Shown here: in pieces, positions 53,418-62,669 of the stretch
How the letters are laid out: each line of letters opens with the position of its first letter
Position numbering within the stretch: the stretch's first letter is position 1
Origin: Paraburkholderia sp041321145
GTDB lineage: Bacteria > Pseudomonadota > Gammaproteobacteria > Burkholderiales > Burkholderiaceae
Reading direction: 5' to 3'
Assembly (NCBI RefSeq): GCF_041321145.1
Contig: NZ_JBGGWA010000007.1
Span: 310,001 to 374,000 of the forward strand
DNA: 64,000 nt
The notes under the pieces: model-generated
What the model saw: only the letters and a program-made list of their open reading frames with translations
Database searches by the model: none
What the model was told of the DNA's origin: nothing
Made by a program: the position numbers and the translations under genes

Positions 53418-54311
53418 TCAATGCGACAGCGCACTTTCGAGTTGCATCACCGCGTCGATCAACCGTGGGCGCACTTCCTCGAGCAGGAATTCCTTCGAGA
53501 GCTTGAATGAAGGCCCGCCGACATTGATCGCCATGATCGGCAGTTCGCCGCCTGGCTGGAACGCGCGGGCGATGCCGTTTACGTCTTTCTGCCAGTCGCC
53601 GAACGAGGTCGTGACGCCCAGCGTGCGGTAATCGTCGAGCGCCTTCTCGATACCGCGACGGGTTTTCGGCCACGCCACGTGATCGAGCTCGCGCACCTGT
53701 TCCATGAAGCTGAGGCGATCATGTTCAGGGATCGCCGCGAGCCACGCGCGGCCGATTGCGGAGGTGGCGACCGGAATACGCGAGCCGACCTCCAATGTCA
53801 GCGTGAGCGCCACCGAGCCCCGGCAATTTTCCACGTAGATCATGGAGAGCCGGTCACGGGTGCCCAGCGATACTGTTGCGCCGGAGATGTCGGCCAATTC
53901 CTGCATCACCGGACGGGCGATCTTGCGCACATCGAGCCGCGCCAGCATCGCGCTGCCCAGCGCAAGCGAAGCCGTGCCAAGCCGGTATTTACCGCTCTCC
54001 TTCAGATGGATCAGATAGCCGAGCAGTGTGAGCGTATGGGTCAGGCGCGATACCGTCGATTTCGGCAGATTGCAGCGCAGGGCAAGTTCCTGATTGCTCA
54101 GCGATTTGTCGCCCGAGCGAAAACACGCGAGCACTTCGAGCCCGCGCGCGAGTGCCGTGACGAAGTGCCGGTCGTCCTGGTGCGCCTCGTGCGCCGTCCG
54201 GGTAGCGACGACCGTATGCGGCCTCGCGGATGCCGCTGGTTTTTGCGCCGCTTCATCGGCGCCGGGGCCGTCGACCGGATTATCGATCGGGCTGTGATTG
54301 GATTTGCTCAA
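53418..54311 (-). CDS. IclR-family transcriptional regulator
   Basis: 297 residues from a TTG at 54311. Winged HTH at about 48-110 (HFVTALARGLEVLACFRSG, LRCNLPKSTVSRLTHTL) and the IclR effector domain (GSRIPVATSAIGRAWLAAI, INVGGPSF). The frame stays open to 54581 with an ATG at 54482, but a TATAAT on this strand (54391-54396) lies downstream of that ATG, which favours the TTG. Likely controls the adjacent catabolic genes through the TTCTGC-N3-GCAGAA sites; IclR proteins bind short palindromes of this kind. Start uncertain. Confidence 0.85.
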   Translation of the reverse strand: MSKSNHSPIDNPVDGPGADEAAQKPAASARPHTVVATRTAHEAHQDDRHFVTALARGLEVLACFRSGDKSLSNQELALRCNLPKSTVSRLTHTLTLLGYLIHLKESGKYRLGTASLALGSAMLARLDVRKIARPVMQELADISGATVSLGTRDRLSMIYVENCRGSVALTLTLEVGSRIPVATSAIGRAWLAAIPEHDRLSFMEQVRELDHVAWPKTRRGIEKALDDYRTLGVTTSFGDWQKDVNGIARAFQPGGELPIMAINVGGPSFKLSKEFLLEEVRPRLIDAVMQLESALSH

Positions 54312-54704
54312 AATGAAAACGCGCTCCCGCGAAACGACACCCTCTGAAGGACGCACCGTGACCCGGCTCGAGGGTGATCCGGGCTGCGGAATTATAGTCT
54401 GATCTGCTCGGATTTCTTCTTTCGGTGCTGCCGCGTTCACGGCGACATGTCGGCGGAAAAACTTGATAATCGAAACCGCCATGACAGGCGAATCGCGCAA
54501 CCGGCGGCACTGCGGTCTGGTCAGTTTTTTCAACACTAGCGCGTTTGCTGGAGTATTGTTTAAGCGCGCTGGGAGCTTCACAACGTCGCGCTTCTACAAG
54601 CTTCTACAAGACAGGGGACTCCATGCGGGCGGTGAAGTGCTCGCAGGCGCGTGGTTTTTTGCATGCAGCGATGCGAATTCAACTTTTCGAGGAGTGGAGA
54701 AAAC
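54312..54704. promoter_or_regulatory. Divergent gap between the IclR gene and the BON-domain gene
   Basis: 393 bases. Holds TATAAT (54391-54396, minus strand) for the IclR gene and an exact 10-bp tandem repeat CTTCTACAAG (54591-54600, 54601-54610) before the BON-domain gene. No gene seen. Confidence 0.45.
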
Positions 54705-55070
54705 GTGAAAACAGTCAATCTTTTGAAGGCGCTCGGCATTGCGTTGTGTGTAGCGACTGCGTCCAGCGCTTATGCCCAGTCGAGCGACGCGATGGCCTCG
54801 GGCAGCATGGCGGCGCCGGGTGCCAATCCTAAAGCCACGAGGAAGGTGGACCGCAAATTGGGTCTGGATGTGCGCAGGGCTTTGGCAAAAGCACAGGGTT
54901 TCGATGTGTCGAACGTGTTTGTCCGGGCGCGCGGCGGCGCGGTAACGTTGACTGGATCGGTGCCGGATGGTGCGCAGATTCCGCAAGCGGAGGAAGTGGC
55001 GAAGGGTATTGCGGGCGTGAAGTCGGTGACCAACAAGCTGACGGTCGGTACGCAAGGCGGTGGGGGTTAA
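54705..55070 (+). CDS. BON-domain periplasmic protein
   Basis: 121 residues from a GTG at 54705, which has GAGGAG upstream. Signal peptide about 1-24 ending SSAYA. One BON domain: VFVRARGGAVTLTGSVPDG and GIAGVKSVTNKLTV. Such proteins bind envelope phospholipid and often respond to osmotic or envelope stress. Monocistronic, converging on the XRE-cupin gene. Confidence 0.82.
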   Translation: MKTVNLLKALGIALCVATASSAYAQSSDAMASGSMAAPGANPKATRKVDRKLGLDVRRALAKAQGFDVSNVFVRARGGAVTLTGSVPDGAQIPQAEEVAKGIAGVKSVTNKLTVGTQGGGG

Positions 55071-55093
55071 TCGTCCACGGCACTTGACGAGTG

Positions 55094-55149
55094 ACGACAG
55101 GCAGCGGCCGCTAGCGCCGCGAGGGCACACCGGCGGCGTTGCCTGTCGT
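55094..55149. terminator. Large stem-loop between convergent genes
   Basis: ACGACAGGCA (55094-55103) and TGCCTGTCGT (55140-55149) pair perfectly over 10 bp around a GC-rich 36-base loop, between the BON-domain and XRE-cupin stops. Possible bidirectional terminator or cruciform; no U-tract. Confidence 0.4.
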
Positions 55150-55166
55150 CCTGGTATTTGAAACGC

Positions 55167-55736
55167 TCAGCGTCGAACCAGGCCGACGACATAACGACAC
55201 ACCCCCTCCCCGCCGTTGAAGAACTCACACTCCACCGGCGCGCCAAGCTGCAGGCAATCCCCTTCCTCAAGCCGGTAGACCTGCTTGCCTTCACGAAAGG
55301 TCAATACCCCTCTCGTCACCCAGATCTGCTGATGCTGAAACACAAATGCATCCGACGGATAAGGCACCCTCACGCCCACGGGCAACTCGATCTCAAGTAA
55401 CTCGAGCACCCCGCCGGTAGGCGGCGAAATCCGCCGCCGCGTATAACCCGTCTCCGGGTCCTGCCAGATCATCTGCTCCGCACGCCGCGCCAATCGCTCG
55501 CCCGTCTGCTCGGCGAGCGCCAGCAACGTGGACAACGTCAACCCGAATGCCCCCGAAAGACGTCCAAGCACCGTCGCGGTCGGACTCGCCTCGCCACGTT
55601 CGATCTTGCTGATCATCGCTTTCGATACGCCCGAGCGCTCCGCCAATTCGCTCAGCGACCAGTTGCGCGCCTCGCGCTCAGTCTTCACGCGCGAAGAGAT
55701 TGCCTGGGTCAGATCGATAGCAGCGGATTCGGACAT
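55167..55736 (-). CDS. XRE-family regulator with C-terminal cupin sensor
   Basis: 189 residues. HTH at about 10-65 (LSELAERSGVSKAMISKIE) and a cupin-type beta-barrel (GVLELLEIELPVGVRVPYPS, IWVTRGVLTFREG). PuuR/SutR-like architecture; these regulators usually control neighbouring amine, sulfur or amino-acid genes. The ATG at 55736 is the best start, although the frame opens further upstream. Divergent from the monooxygenase operon; an inverted repeat lies between. Confidence 0.88.
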   Translation of the reverse strand: MSESAAIDLTQAISSRVKTEREARNWSLSELAERSGVSKAMISKIERGEASPTATVLGRLSGAFGLTLSTLLALAEQTGERLARRAEQMIWQDPETGYTRRRISPPTGGVLELLEIELPVGVRVPYPSDAFVFQHQQIWVTRGVLTFREGKQVYRLEEGDCLQLGAPVECEFFNGGEGVCRYVVGLVRR

Positions 55737-55835
55737 GGAAAGATCGAAATCGATTAAAAGTGAGCAACGCGAAATTATATTGAGGCGGCACAGGCCAGCC
55801 TCGCCGACCATTAAAGGGCAAAATCAATGTCTTGC

Positions 55836-55857
55836 ATAGTGATTTTTTGTCCACTAT
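55836..55857. promoter_or_regulatory. Inverted repeat at the monooxygenase promoter
   Basis: ATAGTG-N10-CACTAT (55836-55857) overlaps a rightward promoter region with a -10-like TATTAT at 55857-55862. A candidate operator for the divergent XRE-cupin regulator. Confidence 0.4.
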
Positions 55858-55948
55858 ATTATACGAACGATCGCGACGCAGCCCTGCAGCACGGTGCGCG
55901 ACTCGAACGCCCGCCGTCAACATTCGTCCACCTCAGCCGGAATACACC

Positions 55949-57340
55949 ATGCCGAAGGAAATTGTTCTTAACGCTTTTGACATGAACTGCGTCGGCCACA
56001 TCCAGCAAGGCTTGTGGACCCACCCGCGCGATCAGTCCGCCCGCTATACCGATCTTCAATACTGGACGGACTATGCCCGCACGCTGGAGGCGGGTCTGTT
56101 CGACGGCATCTTTTTCGCGGATGTGGCGGGCGTCTACGACGTCTACGGCGGCAACCCCGATGCGGCGCTTCGCGGGGCCGTGCAGGTGCCGGTGAACGAC
56201 CCGACGCTGTTGATTCCGGCCATGGCCGCGGTCACGCGTCATCTGTCGTTTGGCGTCACGTCCAATCTCACGGTCGAGCAGCCCTATCTATTCGCGCGGC
56301 GCATGTCGACGCTCGATCATCTGACGCGCGGACGGGTCGGCTGGAACATCGTCACGGGCTATCTGGACAGCGCGTCACGCGCGATCGGCCTGACCGGGCA
56401 AATGGCGCACGACGATCGTTACGACCTCGCCGACGAATACATGGAACTCGTCTACAAACTGTGGGAATGCAGCTGGGAAGACGGCGCGGTGCTGCGCGAT
56501 AAAGCACAAGGCATCTACGCGGACGCGTCGAAAGTCCACGTGATCCATCATCACGGCAAGCAGTATCGCGTGGACGCCATGCATCTGAGCGAGCCGTCGC
56601 CGCAGCGCACGCCGGTGCTCTATCAGGCAGGCTCGTCGGCGCGCGGCAAACAGTTCGCCGCGGCGCACGCGGAGTGCGTGTTCGTCAACGGGCAAGCCCG
56701 GCCCGCCGTGAAGGCCATCGTCGACGACATTCGCGCTCACGCCGTGGCACGTGGCCGTCGCGCGGACGAGATCAAGGTACTGCTCGGGCAAACCGTCATC
56801 ACGGCCCGCACGGATCAGGAAGCGCAGGAGAAATACGCCGAATACCAGAAGTATGTCAGTTCAGAGGCGGCGCTCGTGCATGCGGCGGCGTCGCTCGGCA
56901 TCGACTTCGCGCGCTACGACCTCGACGAACCGATCGAAACCGGCAAGAGCCAGGCCATCGTTTCGAACGTCGAAGCCATGACGCTCGCGGCCGGCCCGCA
57001 ATGGACCAAACGCAAGCTGCTGGAACAGATGGTGCTCGGCAGCCGCCAGGCGCCGCTCGTCGGCTCGGCTGAGCGTGTGGCGAGCGAACTCATCGCGTGG
57101 ACCGAAGAAAGCGGCGTGGATGGTTTTAATCTGTCGCGGACCGTCGCGCCGGAGTGCTTCGAGGATTTCATCGAACTGGTGGTGCCGATTCTGCAGGAAC
57201 GTGGCGCCTATAAGCATGCGTATCGCGACGGCACGTTGCGCGAGAAGCTGTTCGGTCATGCGCGTCTGCCGGCGAACCACACGGCGGCCCAATTTCGCTC
57301 GCCGGCGTGCGCGGCGGCTCCTGATGACGCTGCGCGCTGA
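55949..57340 (+). CDS. FMN-dependent bacterial-luciferase-like monooxygenase (NtaA/SnaA/DszA family)
   Basis: 463 residues. Family hallmarks: AFDMNCVGHIQQGLW at the N-terminus, TLDHLTRGRVGWNIVTGYLD, HDDRYDLADEYMELVYKLWE, and TPVLYQAGSSARGKQFAA. These two-component enzymes oxidise chelators, sulfones, pyrimidines or sulfur compounds with reduced FMN from a partner reductase, which is the next gene here. The ATG at 55949 fits family length; the ribosome site is weak. Substrate unknown. Confidence 0.9.
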   Translation: MPKEIVLNAFDMNCVGHIQQGLWTHPRDQSARYTDLQYWTDYARTLEAGLFDGIFFADVAGVYDVYGGNPDAALRGAVQVPVNDPTLLIPAMAAVTRHLSFGVTSNLTVEQPYLFARRMSTLDHLTRGRVGWNIVTGYLDSASRAIGLTGQMAHDDRYDLADEYMELVYKLWECSWEDGAVLRDKAQGIYADASKVHVIHHHGKQYRVDAMHLSEPSPQRTPVLYQAGSSARGKQFAAAHAECVFVNGQARPAVKAIVDDIRAHAVARGRRADEIKVLLGQTVITARTDQEAQEKYAEYQKYVSSEAALVHAAASLGIDFARYDLDEPIETGKSQAIVSNVEAMTLAAGPQWTKRKLLEQMVLGSRQAPLVGSAERVASELIAWTEESGVDGFNLSRTVAPECFEDFIELVVPILQERGAYKHAYRDGTLREKLFGHARLPANHTAAQFRSPACAAAPDDAAR

Positions 57341-57414
57341 CACCGTCATGCACGTTTCGAGTTCGTACCGCGCGGCCGCGGCACGGCGATTTTTCCGCAG
57401 AGGCGCATATTTCC

Positions 57415-58020
57415 ATGCTTGACAAGAGCACCTTCCGCGACGCAATGGCCGGACTCGGCGCCGCCGTCAACATCATCACCAGCGACGGTTCTGCCGGCCT
57501 CGCGGGCTGCACGGCTTCAGCGGTATGCGGGGTCACGGACGAGCCGCCTACCCTGCTTGTCTGCATCAATCGCAGCAGCCGCAATAACGCGGCCTTCCGC
57601 GAAAACGGCGCGCTCTGCGTCAATGTACTAAGCGCGGAACAGCAAGCGCTCGCGGCGCATTTCGCCACGGGTTCGCTGCCCATCGCGGAGCGTTTCGCCG
57701 CCGCGCAATGGGATACGCTCGTGACGGGCGCGCCGGTCCTGCATGGCGCGCTTGCTTCGCTCGACTGCGAGATCGAATCGGTGAGCGAAGTCGGCACGCA
57801 TACGGTGTTCTTTTGCGCGGTGAAGGCCGCGCATACGCATCATGGCGGCGATGCGCTGATCTATTACGGCCGCAATTATCATCGGGTCGGTGCGAAGTCC
57901 GTGCATGCCATTCACGCCGCGCAAGCCAGCGCCGTCGCTACTGAGTCGGCTACTCGGCCACCTACCGCACCCGCCACTGATTCCACCTCCGAATCCGCTG
58001 CTGCATCCGTCGCGCAATAA
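57415..58020 (+). CDS. NAD(P)H:flavin reductase partner of the monooxygenase
   Basis: 201 residues. HpaC/RutF-type flavin reductase: AAVNIITSDGSAGLAGCTAS, INRSSRNNAAFRENGALCVN, and FFCAVKAAHTHHGGDALIYY. Supplies FMNH2 to the upstream monooxygenase. The last 35 residues are a low-complexity Ala/Ser/Thr tail. Lies 74 bp downstream of the monooxygenase and 9 bp upstream of the MFS gene. Confidence 0.9.
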   Translation: MLDKSTFRDAMAGLGAAVNIITSDGSAGLAGCTASAVCGVTDEPPTLLVCINRSSRNNAAFRENGALCVNVLSAEQQALAAHFATGSLPIAERFAAAQWDTLVTGAPVLHGALASLDCEIESVSEVGTHTVFFCAVKAAHTHHGGDALIYYGRNYHRVGAKSVHAIHAAQASAVATESATRPPTAPATDSTSESAAASVAQ

Positions 58021-58029
58021 ACGGCCCGC

Positions 58030-59274
58030 ATGAAAGACCCCTCGGCAAGCCCACTTCGACGGCCCCATGCGACGGCCGGCAAGACGCGTTCGCTCGTCAT
58101 TCTCCTGCTGTGCCAGGTCGGCGCGATGAGCGTGTGGTTTTCATCGTCGGCGGTCGTGGCGATCGTCAAGCAGGCGCAAGGCGTCTCCGCATTGCAAGCA
58201 ACCTTGCTGACGAGCGCGGTGCAGGCAGGTTTCGTCGCGGGGACGGTGACGAGCGCGCTCCTGTCGCTCGCCGACCGCTTCGATCCGCGGCGGCTCTTCA
58301 TGCTGAGCGCGCTGACGGCAGGCGCGGCCACCGCCTGTCTCGTGTTTCTCTCGCCTGCCAGCCCTGTCGCGATCGGATTGCGGCTCGTCACCGGCATCTG
58401 CATGGCAGGCATCTATCCGGTCGGCATGCGGCTCGCGGCGACGTGGGCGAAAGGCGACCTCGGCTTGTTGATCGGACTGCTGGTCGGCGCCCTGACGTTC
58501 GGCTCCGCGAGCCCGCATCTGCTGGCCGCGCTCGGCGGTTCGAGCTGGCGCGCGATCTATGGAATCTCAGCATGCTGCGCGCTGCTGGCGGGCGTCGCGA
58601 TCCTGCTGTGCGGTGTCGGTCCGAACATGGCGCGCGCGACGCGCATCGAATGGTCCGCACTGGCCGGGGCCTGGCGCAATCCGGCGTTGCGGCTGGCGAA
58701 CCTCGGTTATCTCGGCCATATGTGGGAGTTGTATGCCATGTGGGCGTGGCTCGCCGTGTTCCTGCAAGCGAGCTTCGCGGCAGCCGGCATGCAGCAGCCC
58801 CGCGTGGCCGCCGAATGGCTGACTTTCGGTGCGGTCGCGGCCGGTGCGATCGGCGCGTGGCTCGGCGGCGTGCTGGCGGACCGCCTCGGCCGCACGACTG
58901 TGACGATCGGCGCCATGGCCGTGAGCGGCGCGTGTGCCGCGCTGATGGGCTGGTTGCTCGGCGCGCCGGTGTGGCTGGTCGCTTGCGTCGCGCTGTGCTG
59001 GGGCGTGTCGGTCATCGCCGATTCCGCGCAGTTCTCGGCAAGCATCGCGGAACTGGCCGAGCCCGCCTCAATCGGCACGTTGCTCACCGCGCAAACCTGC
59101 GCGGGGTTTCTGCTGACGCTGGTGAGCATTCATCTGGTGCCCGACGTCGTCGCGCTGGCCGGGTGGCGTGGCGCTTTCAGCATGCTCGCAATCGGGCCGA
59201 TTCTCGGCTGTATCGCGATGGCGCGGCTGCGGCGCATGCCCGCCGCGCGACGGCTTGCAGGCGGCAAACGCTAA
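58030..59274 (+). CDS. MFS transporter
   Basis: 414 residues with about 12 membrane segments. The first MFS loop shows DRFDPRRLFMLSALTAG, and the second half GVLADRLGRTTVTIG. Begins 9 bp after the flavin reductase, so it probably imports or exports the substrate of the monooxygenase pair. Ligand unknown. Confidence 0.88.
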   Translation: MKDPSASPLRRPHATAGKTRSLVILLLCQVGAMSVWFSSSAVVAIVKQAQGVSALQATLLTSAVQAGFVAGTVTSALLSLADRFDPRRLFMLSALTAGAATACLVFLSPASPVAIGLRLVTGICMAGIYPVGMRLAATWAKGDLGLLIGLLVGALTFGSASPHLLAALGGSSWRAIYGISACCALLAGVAILLCGVGPNMARATRIEWSALAGAWRNPALRLANLGYLGHMWELYAMWAWLAVFLQASFAAAGMQQPRVAAEWLTFGAVAAGAIGAWLGGVLADRLGRTTVTIGAMAVSGACAALMGWLLGAPVWLVACVALCWGVSVIADSAQFSASIAELAEPASIGTLLTAQTCAGFLLTLVSIHLVPDVVALAGWRGAFSMLAIGPILGCIAMARLRRMPAARRLAGGKR

Positions 59275-59390
59275 CGGCATGTTGGCGGCCGCGCAGGATG
59301 CCATTGCATCGCCGTGCGAGACGCGATCAGCCCCACCCCGTGGCTTGGCTCCCGCGCCCAATGATGGCTTTGCCGGCGAGTTCGACACGG

Positions 59391-60539
59391 CTACGCACGC
59401 ACGAGCCCCGTCATCGGCCGCATCGCCCCGGTCTGGCCGAACAGCGTGGCGGCCGTGCGTTGAGGATCGAGCCCGAGGCTTTCGCTCGCGGCGCCGGCGA
59501 TCAACCCATCGAGCGACGTGGTCGGTTTCAGATCACGCGTTTCGTAAAGATCGCCGGGCCTCAAGCCGGGCCAATCGGCGACTACGCGTCCGCCCGCCAC
59601 CGACCCGCCCAGCACCATCGCCACCGAGCCGGTGCCATGATCGGTGCCGCCCGTGCCGTTGGCGGCGGCGGTTCTGCCGAACTCCGTCGCCACCAGCACG
59701 GTGGTCTTGCTCCATAACGGACCCATGCCGTCGCGCAATGCCGCGAGCATCGTGTCGAGCGCTTTCAACTGATTGGCGAGGCGCGGGTTCTGCGCGCTGT
59801 GCGTGTCCCAGCCGCCGGTTTCGATCATCGCGATACGCGGGCCGTCGTCGCGTGCCAGAAAGCCGGCGGCGAGCTTGCCGAGGCTCGCCGGGTCCTGACG
59901 CGCACCGGCGTCGCCCGCGAGTCCGCGCGCGGTCATCGCCGATTCCCATAGCGGCCGCAATTGCGCATCCTGGTCGTACAGTTGCGCGACCCGCGTGAGC
60001 AGATCGTCGGGCGCCTGCGGTAACGCCGAGGGCGCGTACGACGTCACCGCCGCCTTGCCGCGCAGCGCCATCGGCACGGTCGGCGCAAAGGCGATCGCGT
60101 TCTCTCGCGTGGCGGGCAGCGACGCGACCAGCCGGTTCAGCCAGCCGTCCTTCAGCTGATAAGGCGAGGTGCCGCCGGTCTCCAGCACGTTCTGCCCGTC
60201 GAAGTGCGAACGGTCGCGGTACGGCGACGCCACCGCGTGTACGAACAGCGCCTGGCGATCCGCGTACATCGCGGCGGTTTGTGCCAGCGAGGGATGCAGC
60301 GCGAAGGTGCCGTCCAACCGGGTTGCGGTGGACGTATCGATTGTGAGCGCGCCGCGCAGTCTGGCGTAGGCGGGTTCGGCGTACGGCACGACGATGTTCA
60401 GGCCGTCGGCCGCACCGCGCTGGATCACGAACACGAAGCGGCGATCGGTTGCGACACTCGCGAAGGCGATCTGCGGCGACACGAGAATCGCGCCCACGCC
60501 AGCGGCGGCGACGCTCAAAAACTTGCGGCGTGAAAGCAT
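59391..60539 (-). CDS. DUF1501 family protein with twin-arginine signal
   Basis: 382 residues from the ATG at 60539, which has GGAG at 9-bp spacing; an ATG 9 bp upstream touches the ribosome site. SRRKFLSVAAAG is a Tat-type signal. The body resembles the sulfatase/alkaline-phosphatase-like DUF1501 fold (VIQRGAADGLNIVVPY, IETGGWDTHSAQNP, TTVLVATEFGRT, GTDHGTGS). Exported to the periplasm. Almost always found with a DUF1800 protein, which precedes it here by 5 bp. Confidence 0.9.
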   Translation of the reverse strand: MLSRRKFLSVAAAGVGAILVSPQIAFASVATDRRFVFVIQRGAADGLNIVVPYAEPAYARLRGALTIDTSTATRLDGTFALHPSLAQTAAMYADRQALFVHAVASPYRDRSHFDGQNVLETGGTSPYQLKDGWLNRLVASLPATRENAIAFAPTVPMALRGKAAVTSYAPSALPQAPDDLLTRVAQLYDQDAQLRPLWESAMTARGLAGDAGARQDPASLGKLAAGFLARDDGPRIAMIETGGWDTHSAQNPRLANQLKALDTMLAALRDGMGPLWSKTTVLVATEFGRTAAANGTGGTDHGTGSVAMVLGGSVAGGRVVADWPGLRPGDLYETRDLKPTTSLDGLIAGAASESLGLDPQRTAATLFGQTGAMRPMTGLVRA

Positions 60540-60544
60540 GGCAT

Positions 60545-62065
60545 TCATCTCCGTTGAAAATCCGGCGAGACCAGCAGCAGCGCAATCGCCGTCGACGCGC
60601 TCTCGGCGCGCGACACAGCGGTGGCCGTCGGCGCACTGAGCGATCCAGCCAGCAAGGTCTGCCCGAGCGCGCGCGCATCAAGCCGGTCGCCGACGCGCGA
60701 CGCGAAGCGCTGCGCCACTTCGACCCGGCGCACGAGCGCATCAGGCGCGGCCCAGCTCGCCGCAATATCGTCGTAGCCGGCGGGCGAGCCTGGACGCCAC
60801 ACCGGCTGGCCGAGCTGCGTGAGGATGGGCGCTGCCTGCACGTTGCCTAAGTCCTGCCAGCCGAGTCCACGCATCGAAGAAATGGTCCATTCCCATGGCG
60901 TCTTGAACTTCACGGCCACCGGCGACCACGCTTGCGGCATGTCGAGCAACACCCGATACACGGTCGGCAGATCGCCGCCGCTACGCTCGAAAGCGTTCGC
61001 GAGACGCGCGCTCACGTCAGGCGGTGGATTGTCGGCGACGAAGTGACGCGCGAGCTTGCCGCCGATGTGCTGCGCCGTGGCGGGCGCGCTCGCGAGGTCG
61101 TGCAGGATCGCGAGCGCCTGCTCGACGCCCGGCTGGTCGTAGCGGCGGCCCATGATGGTTCTCGAACCCGGCTCGTGCAGCGCGGCGCGAAACACGAAGG
61201 TGCCCGGCGCGGCGTTCGGCTGTATGCCCTGGCGGCCCGGGTTGGCCGGATTTCCCGGGTTACCGGCCAGACTCCAGCCAGTGAGCGCGCGGGCGAATTC
61301 CGTAACATCGTCCTGGCTGTAGCCGCTGCGCACGCCGAGCGTATGCAGCTCCATGATTTCGCGCCCCAGGTTTTCGTTCAGACCGCGTTTGTTATTCGGA
61401 TTGCGCTGCTCGGCTCGCATGGCCGCCATGCTGTCCGGCCCGACCGAGCGCGTCTGATCGAGAAACAGTTGCATGGCCGGATGACGCTCGACCGCGACCA
61501 GCATGTCCTCGAACCGGCCGAGCACGTGCGGGCGGATCGCTTCCGCTTCGAATGAGCCGGCCAGTGCCGCGACGGCGGGCTTCTCGGTGGATACCGCGAA
61601 ATGGTTCGCCCAGAAATGAACCAGCCGCTCGATGAACGGCGTCTGCGTGGTCAGCGCGCTCGCGACACGTGCGTTCACCGAGGAACGGTAGATGTCGAGA
61701 ATTTCGACCCGCAACGCTTTTCGTTCGGTTTGCTTAGTAGTTTGCTCAGCGTTTTGCGCCGAAGTTTGCGGGCGGCCTTGCGCGTTTCCTTGCGCATTCG
61801 CCTGATGGACGGCCGTGCCCTCGCTTGCATTCTGCTGGGCCTGCCGGTTCTGCTGATTCAACTGCATGCGCTGTTGCGCCAACTCGGTAGACAGCGCTAC
61901 CGAATCCGGCAGGCTCGCCCACGCGGCAGGCCGCGGCTGATACTGCTCGAACTGCGCGAGCAGCCACCCTTTCGGGTCGGTGGGCGGCGTGTCGTCAGCA
62001 CGCGCGCCGAGGCCGAAGCGGTTCAGCGCAATCGCCGCGGCATTCGTGTTTGGTGATGTAGCCAT
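60545..62065 (-). CDS. DUF1800 family protein
   Basis: 506 residues. Landmarks: LNRFGLGARADDTPPTDPKG near the N-terminus, FIERLVHFWANHFAVS, NENLGREIMELHTLGVRSGY and AWSPVAVKFKTPWEW. GAGGATGGT precedes the ATG at 62065; a GTG 24 bp upstream is the alternative. Contains a Gln/Asn/Ala-rich low-complexity linker at about 70-115. Function unknown; works with DUF1501. Read after the ECF sigma operon with a 73-bp gap. Confidence 0.9.
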   Translation of the reverse strand: MATSPNTNAAAIALNRFGLGARADDTPPTDPKGWLLAQFEQYQPRPAAWASLPDSVALSTELAQQRMQLNQQNRQAQQNASEGTAVHQANAQGNAQGRPQTSAQNAEQTTKQTERKALRVEILDIYRSSVNARVASALTTQTPFIERLVHFWANHFAVSTEKPAVAALAGSFEAEAIRPHVLGRFEDMLVAVERHPAMQLFLDQTRSVGPDSMAAMRAEQRNPNNKRGLNENLGREIMELHTLGVRSGYSQDDVTEFARALTGWSLAGNPGNPANPGRQGIQPNAAPGTFVFRAALHEPGSRTIMGRRYDQPGVEQALAILHDLASAPATAQHIGGKLARHFVADNPPPDVSARLANAFERSGGDLPTVYRVLLDMPQAWSPVAVKFKTPWEWTISSMRGLGWQDLGNVQAAPILTQLGQPVWRPGSPAGYDDIAASWAAPDALVRRVEVAQRFASRVGDRLDARALGQTLLAGSLSAPTATAVSRAESASTAIALLLVSPDFQRR

Positions 62066-62138
62066 ACCATCCTCTTCGGCATTGGACACGCTTTAAACGG
62101 CCACCGCGATGAAATCCGTCGCGGTCGTTCAGAATTTT

Positions 62139-62669
62139 TTAATCGCCCGACGCTTCACTCGAAGATTCACTCGACGCCGCCTTCCCCGGCTTGTTTGCAT
62201 TGGCAGCCGGCTGAGGCTCACGCCACTGGCCGCGCAGCTTCAGGCTGTCGGCGAATGCGACGCGCTGTTCGGGCGACAGCGTCGCCGCAAAATCCGCCAC
62301 ACTGCCTTCCACTTGCGCACGCAGACTGCTGTCGGCCGCCCGCGTACGGGCCAGCGCCGCGTCCAGCGCCGCGCGATCGAACTGCGGCGCGGCGAGCAGA
62401 CGCAACACTTCGCGACGGCCTTCGCGGCCCTCGCGGGCAAACTGCCGGCCCTCACGACGCGCATTCTTCAAACCGTCGACGAAGGCCTTCTGACGCTCAG
62501 CCGGCAACGTTTCGGCGGCGAAGCGCAGCGCGCGCTGCTGCGCCATTACTGGCGCTGTCGCGCCACGTGCTGCAAACCATTGATAAGCACCGCCGACAAT
62601 CGCGCCCAGTAAAAACACATTGAGTACCAGCGAGGCCCCCAGCACGAATTTCCATGACCGGCCGTTCAT
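62139..62669 (-). CDS. CpxP/CnrX-like periplasmic sensor protein (membrane-anchored)
   Basis: 176 residues. One N-terminal membrane anchor (FVLGASLVLNVFLLGAIVGG, about 7-26), then an Arg/Glu-rich helical periplasmic domain with FADSLKLRGQW near the end, as in LTXXQ/heavy-metal-sensor proteins. The C-terminal tail is Ser-rich. Overlaps the anti-sigma gene stop by ATGA. Probably the sensing partner of the upstream ECF sigma/anti-sigma pair. Confidence 0.8.
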   Translation of the reverse strand: MNGRSWKFVLGASLVLNVFLLGAIVGGAYQWFAARGATAPVMAQQRALRFAAETLPAERQKAFVDGLKNARREGRQFAREGREGRREVLRLLAAPQFDRAALDAALARTRAADSSLRAQVEGSVADFAATLSPEQRVAFADSLKLRGQWREPQPAANANKPGKAASSESSSEASGD

